From NCBI GenBank assembly GCA_039105265.1, contig JAPFFF010000014.1:1426001-1490000 (forward strand): a stretch of DNA of 64,000 bases, in the 5' to 3' direction. This DNA comes from Tritrichomonas musculus. Lineage: Eukaryota > Parabasalia > Tritrichomonadida > Tritrichomonadidae. Below, in pieces: positions 60,492 to 64,000 of this stretch. Both the position numbers and the translations under genes were made by a program. The notes below the pieces were generated by a model. That model was given only the letters and a program-made list of their open reading frames with translations, made no database searches and was not told the DNA's origin. Position 1 is the first letter of the stretch. The number at the start of each line of letters is the position of its first letter.

Positions 60492-61382
60492 TATAGCATC
60501 CTGCTAACGCCATTATGAATCAAGTTGTCATTAAGAACGACCGTTTATTATTTCTTTAGAAACGCAATAAAAACAAATTTTTTAGACATAAAATTGTTAT
60601 TTTTGATATATTCATTATGCAAATGCTCCAATGATATAGGTTTGGATTTTCATATAAATGTTTGAGAAAATAATTTAAATATTATTTTATTAATTATGGC
60701 AAGAAAAAGTAAATGCCTATGATTTTAGAATTATTTGAGGATTATTCACAAATAGAGGATTGCTGACAAGATTTAATAAGAATCTTAGCATATAATTTTA
60801 TATATATTAAAAATATCTGAGAAACTTTAAACAAAAACAATTATAATTCGACTAATTTTTAATTTTCGATAACAATCAGGGTTTTTATTTTGATTTCATT
60901 GGCTAAAAAATGCGAAAAATGCTTAATGACAAGAAAATTTCCTTAATGACAACCATAAACCAAAGGTTAAATATGCTCAAACTCGCACCATTATTTGATC
61001 GTCCTTAATGCCAAATAACCGCTCTTAATGACAATTAACGGTCAGTAGGCCAAAAAAGAGTAATAATAGGTAAATTTAAATCGTTCTTAATGACAATTAA
61101 CGTCTCTTAATGACAACTAACGGTCGATTGGTGAAAAAATGATAATTTTAGGTTATTTCAGATCGTTCTTAATGACAATTAACGGTCAAAAGGTGAAAAT
61201 AAGAAGATTTAATGTATATTTAGATCGTTTATATTTATTAATTATTAAACGACTGAAAGGTTAAATAAAATAATAACAAAGGTAAAAATTGATCGTTTAC
61301 TTTTATAAGAATAATTTTCCATAAATGATTGTCTCTATTGGCGTAAATTTTAGGATTTTTTTGGCGTTAGCAGGATGCTATA
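60492..61382 (+). mobile_element. E6: ~890-bp inverted-repeat element filled with a repeated motif
   Basis: Perfect 20-bp terminal inverted repeats TATAGCATCCTGCTAACGCC (60492-60511 and 61363-61382). Inside, the motif CTTAATGACAA, often extended as CGTTCTTAATGACAATTAAC followed by GGTC, occurs about nine times on the + strand between 60924 and 61185. It occurs once on the other strand just inside the left end (near 60524-60545). Such subterminal motif arrays are typical transposase-binding regions. It has no gene. The flanks are AT-only, so a target duplication cannot be judged. A truncated relative lies at 14398-14641. Confidence 0.75.
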
Positions 61383-61718
61383 ACATATAAACTATTTTAA
61401 TGATTTCGGAATTATATAAAGTGAGAAAAATATGAAAATGCTGATGAAGGAATACTAACAAAGAAAAATCTAGGCATTGAATTTTCAAATGCTTTTTACT
61501 TGCGTTTTGTATATTGATTATAGTGATTATGGTTTAGATCATAAGCTTCGCTATCAAAAATAAAGATTTCAAAAAATATTTAAATATACGTTAGATAGTT
61601 ATCTGTTTTTAGAAGGTAATGTTAACCAAATTTATAAATACTCAGTCAAATTATTTGAATACTTATTTGTGTGATCACACAAAAAATGAAATATTTGTGA
61701 GAACTGAAGAAAATAAAA
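61383..61718. other. Intergenic gap, nothing seen
   Basis: AT-rich DNA between E6 and the 3' end of the decayed kinase pair. Confidence 0.5.
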
Positions 61719-62652
61719 TTATGCTATATTTAGCATCTCCAACGTTTTTTGTGAAATTGTAGGAGACAAAATGCGTGATTTAACATATCTAATATATTTC
61801 ATGTATTCAGCGACATTCACATCATCTCTGATAAATCTTTCATCTGTTTCGAGCTGTTCAACAATGCTTGAAAAGGAAGGACGCATTGATGGCTCCCTTT
61901 GAGTTCTTTATAAGCATTTGGAATTTCATTTATGAATTTTGGTCTTTCATTATTGACAATTTTGACTTGAATTTGATATTCATTCAGGTTTTCAAAAGGA
62001 ATCAATTCTGTCATAATTTCATAGACAACAAGAGCGAATGAATAAACATCACCTGCCTTCAAAAAGAGATCATCTTCATAAATTTCAGGTGCAATGAATG
62101 ATGGTGTTCCAATTTCATGAATTTGCTTATAATTTTTATTTTCTTCCTGTGAAAGTGACTTAGCAAAACCAAAATCAGGAAGTTTTGGTAATAAATGTTC
62201 ATCGAGAAGAATATTCTCAGGCTTTAAATCTCGATGAATAATCTCGATTGAATGAAGATATTTCAATGCTGATGCAATTCCATAAATATTTATTAATCGC
62301 ATCGTGTCATTCCACGCAGATATCGAGTGGCCTTCTCTTTCAATTTTTAGAACATCTTCAAGTGAACCATTCGACATGTATTCAGTGATGATCGTCGGAC
62401 GAAATGTGCCTTTGAAATCTATCGGACTGTAGCCAACAAATTCCATTATCGATGGATACTTAATGCGGGATAAAATGGTCACTTCACGCATAAGATAAAT
62501 TCCGTTTTTCGTGTTTATAAATTGCTCATAAAACTCATTCTTCATCACTTTAGCTGCATACATTTTCCCTGACGCTTCATCGGCGACTTTGTAGACAGAA
62601 CCAAAAGTTCCATATCCAATCTTTTCTTTTTGCTTGAATTTTTTATTTCCAT
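61719..62652 (-). pseudogene. Decayed tyrosine-kinase-like (TKL-type) protein kinase, second of a pair
   Basis: Most of a kinase domain. The glycine loop KIGYGTFGSVYKV and AAKVMKNEF are followed by VGYSP, ITEYMSNGSLEDVL, IIHRDLKPENILLDE, LPDFGFAKSL (DFG kept) and GTPSFIAPEIYE. The likely start ATG (62652) lies in another frame; an A6 run just after it (62639-62644) separates the frames, and one more A would align them. After YKELK (about 61897) the family segment around the conserved Cys-Trp is missing, and the continuation EPSMRPSFSSIVEQLETDERF is in another frame to a stop at 61719. The longest open part is 61817-62563. Its ATG overlaps the stop codon of the upstream kinase (TAATG at 62650-62654), which is odd for a monocistronic organism. 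Confidence 0.65.
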
Positions 62653-63760
62653 TAATTCATTTCTTCTTCGGCATCTTCTTCATTTATTTCTGCACCTTCT
62701 TCTTCTTCTTCTTCTTCTTCAAAATTAAATTTCATTTCAGTTTTAAATATTAAATGGAGATAATCATTGTCAGTGTATTGTAGTTCGTGATTCATTGTTT
62801 TGGCGGATTCATAACCTTCTTTCTCAAAATTTGATTTTTTTTCTTTGGAATCTATTTCAAACGAGTCAATAAGGCGAATAAAATCATAATATTCATCTTT
62901 GTTGACCTTTTCTGTGATGAATTCATCATCGTTTCTGAGTTGTTGAACAATTTGTTCGAAATTTGGACGTTTTTCAGTCTCCGGTATCTTTCTGGAACGT
63001 TCTCGTCAAGCTCTGGCCTTCTTCCTTTAATAATTTCATTCATAATAAAATAATGAGAATCTTTCAGATCATCAAATGGCAGTTTATTCGTCATGATAGA
63101 ATAAACGGTCATTCCAAAAGAATAAAAATCACTTTTATAATCGAATAAGGAATCTGAAATAACTTCAGGTGCGTTGTAAAACATTGTTCCTCTTCCATTA
63201 TCTACTAATTGATAGATGAACATAGCTGTACTCTTGTCAAAAGATAAAGAATGGAAATCACAAATTTTTGGATAAAATTGATAAGTTTCTAGAACATTGT
63301 TCGGACACAAATCTCCGTGAATTATATTATTGGAATGCAAAAATGACATCCCTGCTGCAATACCATAAATATTGATAAGTTTTTTTGTATCGGTCCAAAT
63401 TCTTGGCAATTGGCAGCTTTTTTCGTTTAAAAGAACTTCCATTAGTGAATTATTTGGCAAATATTCTCTGATAATAACTGGACGACTTTCACCGACAAAA
63501 TCTGTTAAACTAAAACCTATAAATTTTGTAATTAATGGATGACTTATAGCTTTTAAAAATTGAACTTCTCGTAAAAAAAAATATTTTTTCATTTCTATCC
63601 ATTTCATTAGTTTTTTTTAAAAAGATTTTCGCAACATAAATCTGGCCCGTCTTTTTTTCTTTAATTTTAAATAATTGAGATGATCTTCCTTGCCCGATAA
63701 TATTTCCTTTTTCATAATTACTGAGATTAATTATATAATCAGAACTGTAGACACTAAACC
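62652..63760 (-). pseudogene. Decayed TKL-type protein kinase, first of a pair
   Basis: The N-terminal part NYEKGNIIGQGRSSQLFKIKEKKTGQIYVAKIF is in one frame without any upstream ATG. An A9 run (63573-63581) separates it from the kinase body, which has FLREVQFLKAISHPLITKFIGF, IIREYLPNNSLMEVL, IIHGDLCPNNVLE (HRD altered to HGD) and ICDFHSLSF (DFG altered to DFH). Loss of the HRD Arg and the DFG Gly, with Cys in place of the catalytic-loop Lys, suggests it was a pseudokinase before it decayed. After VPERYRRL (about 62985) a short segment is missing and the end TEKRPNFEQIVQQLRNDDEF continues in another frame, through an acidic Glu run, to a stop at 62652. The longest open part is 62852-63607. 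It is a paralogue of the next kinase downstream. Confidence 0.65.
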
Positions 63761-63763
63761 GTT

Positions 63764-64000
63764 TATAATTTTTTCAAAATTTTGATTATGAAAAACGATT
63801 GATTTTGAATATTTTATATTTATTGTTTGAATTTTTATTAAGCACAAATATAATAAGATTTTTAATCTATTAGATTTATCATAATTATTGTTTTAAATGA
63901 GAAATTTATGTTTTTTAAAATCAGAATTGAGAACTTTACATGAATTCCTCTCAATTTCAAATCTTTCTTTTCTCTCCAAATTCATAACAAATTTTTGAAA
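63764..64000. other. Right window edge, nothing seen
   Basis: AT-rich DNA without a recognisable gene or promoter for the decayed kinase pair. Confidence 0.45.

Overview
The window looks like nuclear DNA of a parabasalid flagellate, most likely Tritrichomonas or a close relative (inference). The base composition is very AT-rich, about 25 protein genes are read without any visible intron, intergenic gaps are short between genes, and trichomonad-type initiator motifs (TCACTT) lie 14-19 nt before two start codons. The gene set also fits: a protein kinase fused to Sel1 repeats, three-repeat Myb proteins, RCC1-like proteins, and flagellar proteins (SPEF1/CLAMP, CFAP418, a MAK/ICK kinase). No rRNA, tRNA or CRISPR was seen.

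Layout. 1-2.9 kb: COG7 (runs off the left edge, with a frame break in an A7 run) and an FKBP-TPR isomerase. 3.3-22.9 kb: a transposon-rich stretch. Two inverted copies of one ~1.17 kb element (here E1), at 3347-9033 and 20692-22946, each carry two further insertions, and each copy preserves the empty site for insertions in the other. The left copy holds a TTAA-flanked transposon with a DDE transposase (3550-6757) and a 1.3 kb element with an 8-bp duplication. The right copy holds two small inverted-repeat elements. More small elements lie at 9201-10361 and 17873-18553. Between the E1 copies sit a PPP phosphatase, SPEF1/CLAMP, a BAR/SH3-like protein and an orphan proline-rich/coiled-coil fragment.

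23.4-30.4 kb: a coiled-coil protein, a multi-pass membrane protein, a broken helicase of possible virus-like origin with acidic repeats, and a palindrome-rich small element. 30.7-59 kb: a mostly ordinary gene-dense core with a MAK/ICK kinase, a sphingolipid synthase, two tandem Myb genes behind a cluster of Myb-type sites, a UEV-like protein, CFAP418, several coiled-coil proteins, a propeller/solenoid-like protein divergent from a VPS11 that lacks its propeller, a gankyrin-like protein, a sugar-phosphate/nucleotide-sugar transporter, a UAS-UBX protein, and a 1444-residue kinase-Sel1 protein. 59-64 kb: an RCC1-like protein, a small element filled with copies of a ~20-bp motif, and a decaying tandem pair of protein kinases.

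Functional themes are vesicle tethering (COG7, VPS11, possibly a UEV protein), cilium/flagellum (SPEF1, CFAP418, MAK/ICK kinase), proteostasis (FKBP-TPR, UBX, gankyrin-like) and signalling. I see no operon-like logic among the host genes. The most informative novelty is the nested, reciprocally dated transposon archive at 3.3-22.9 kb.
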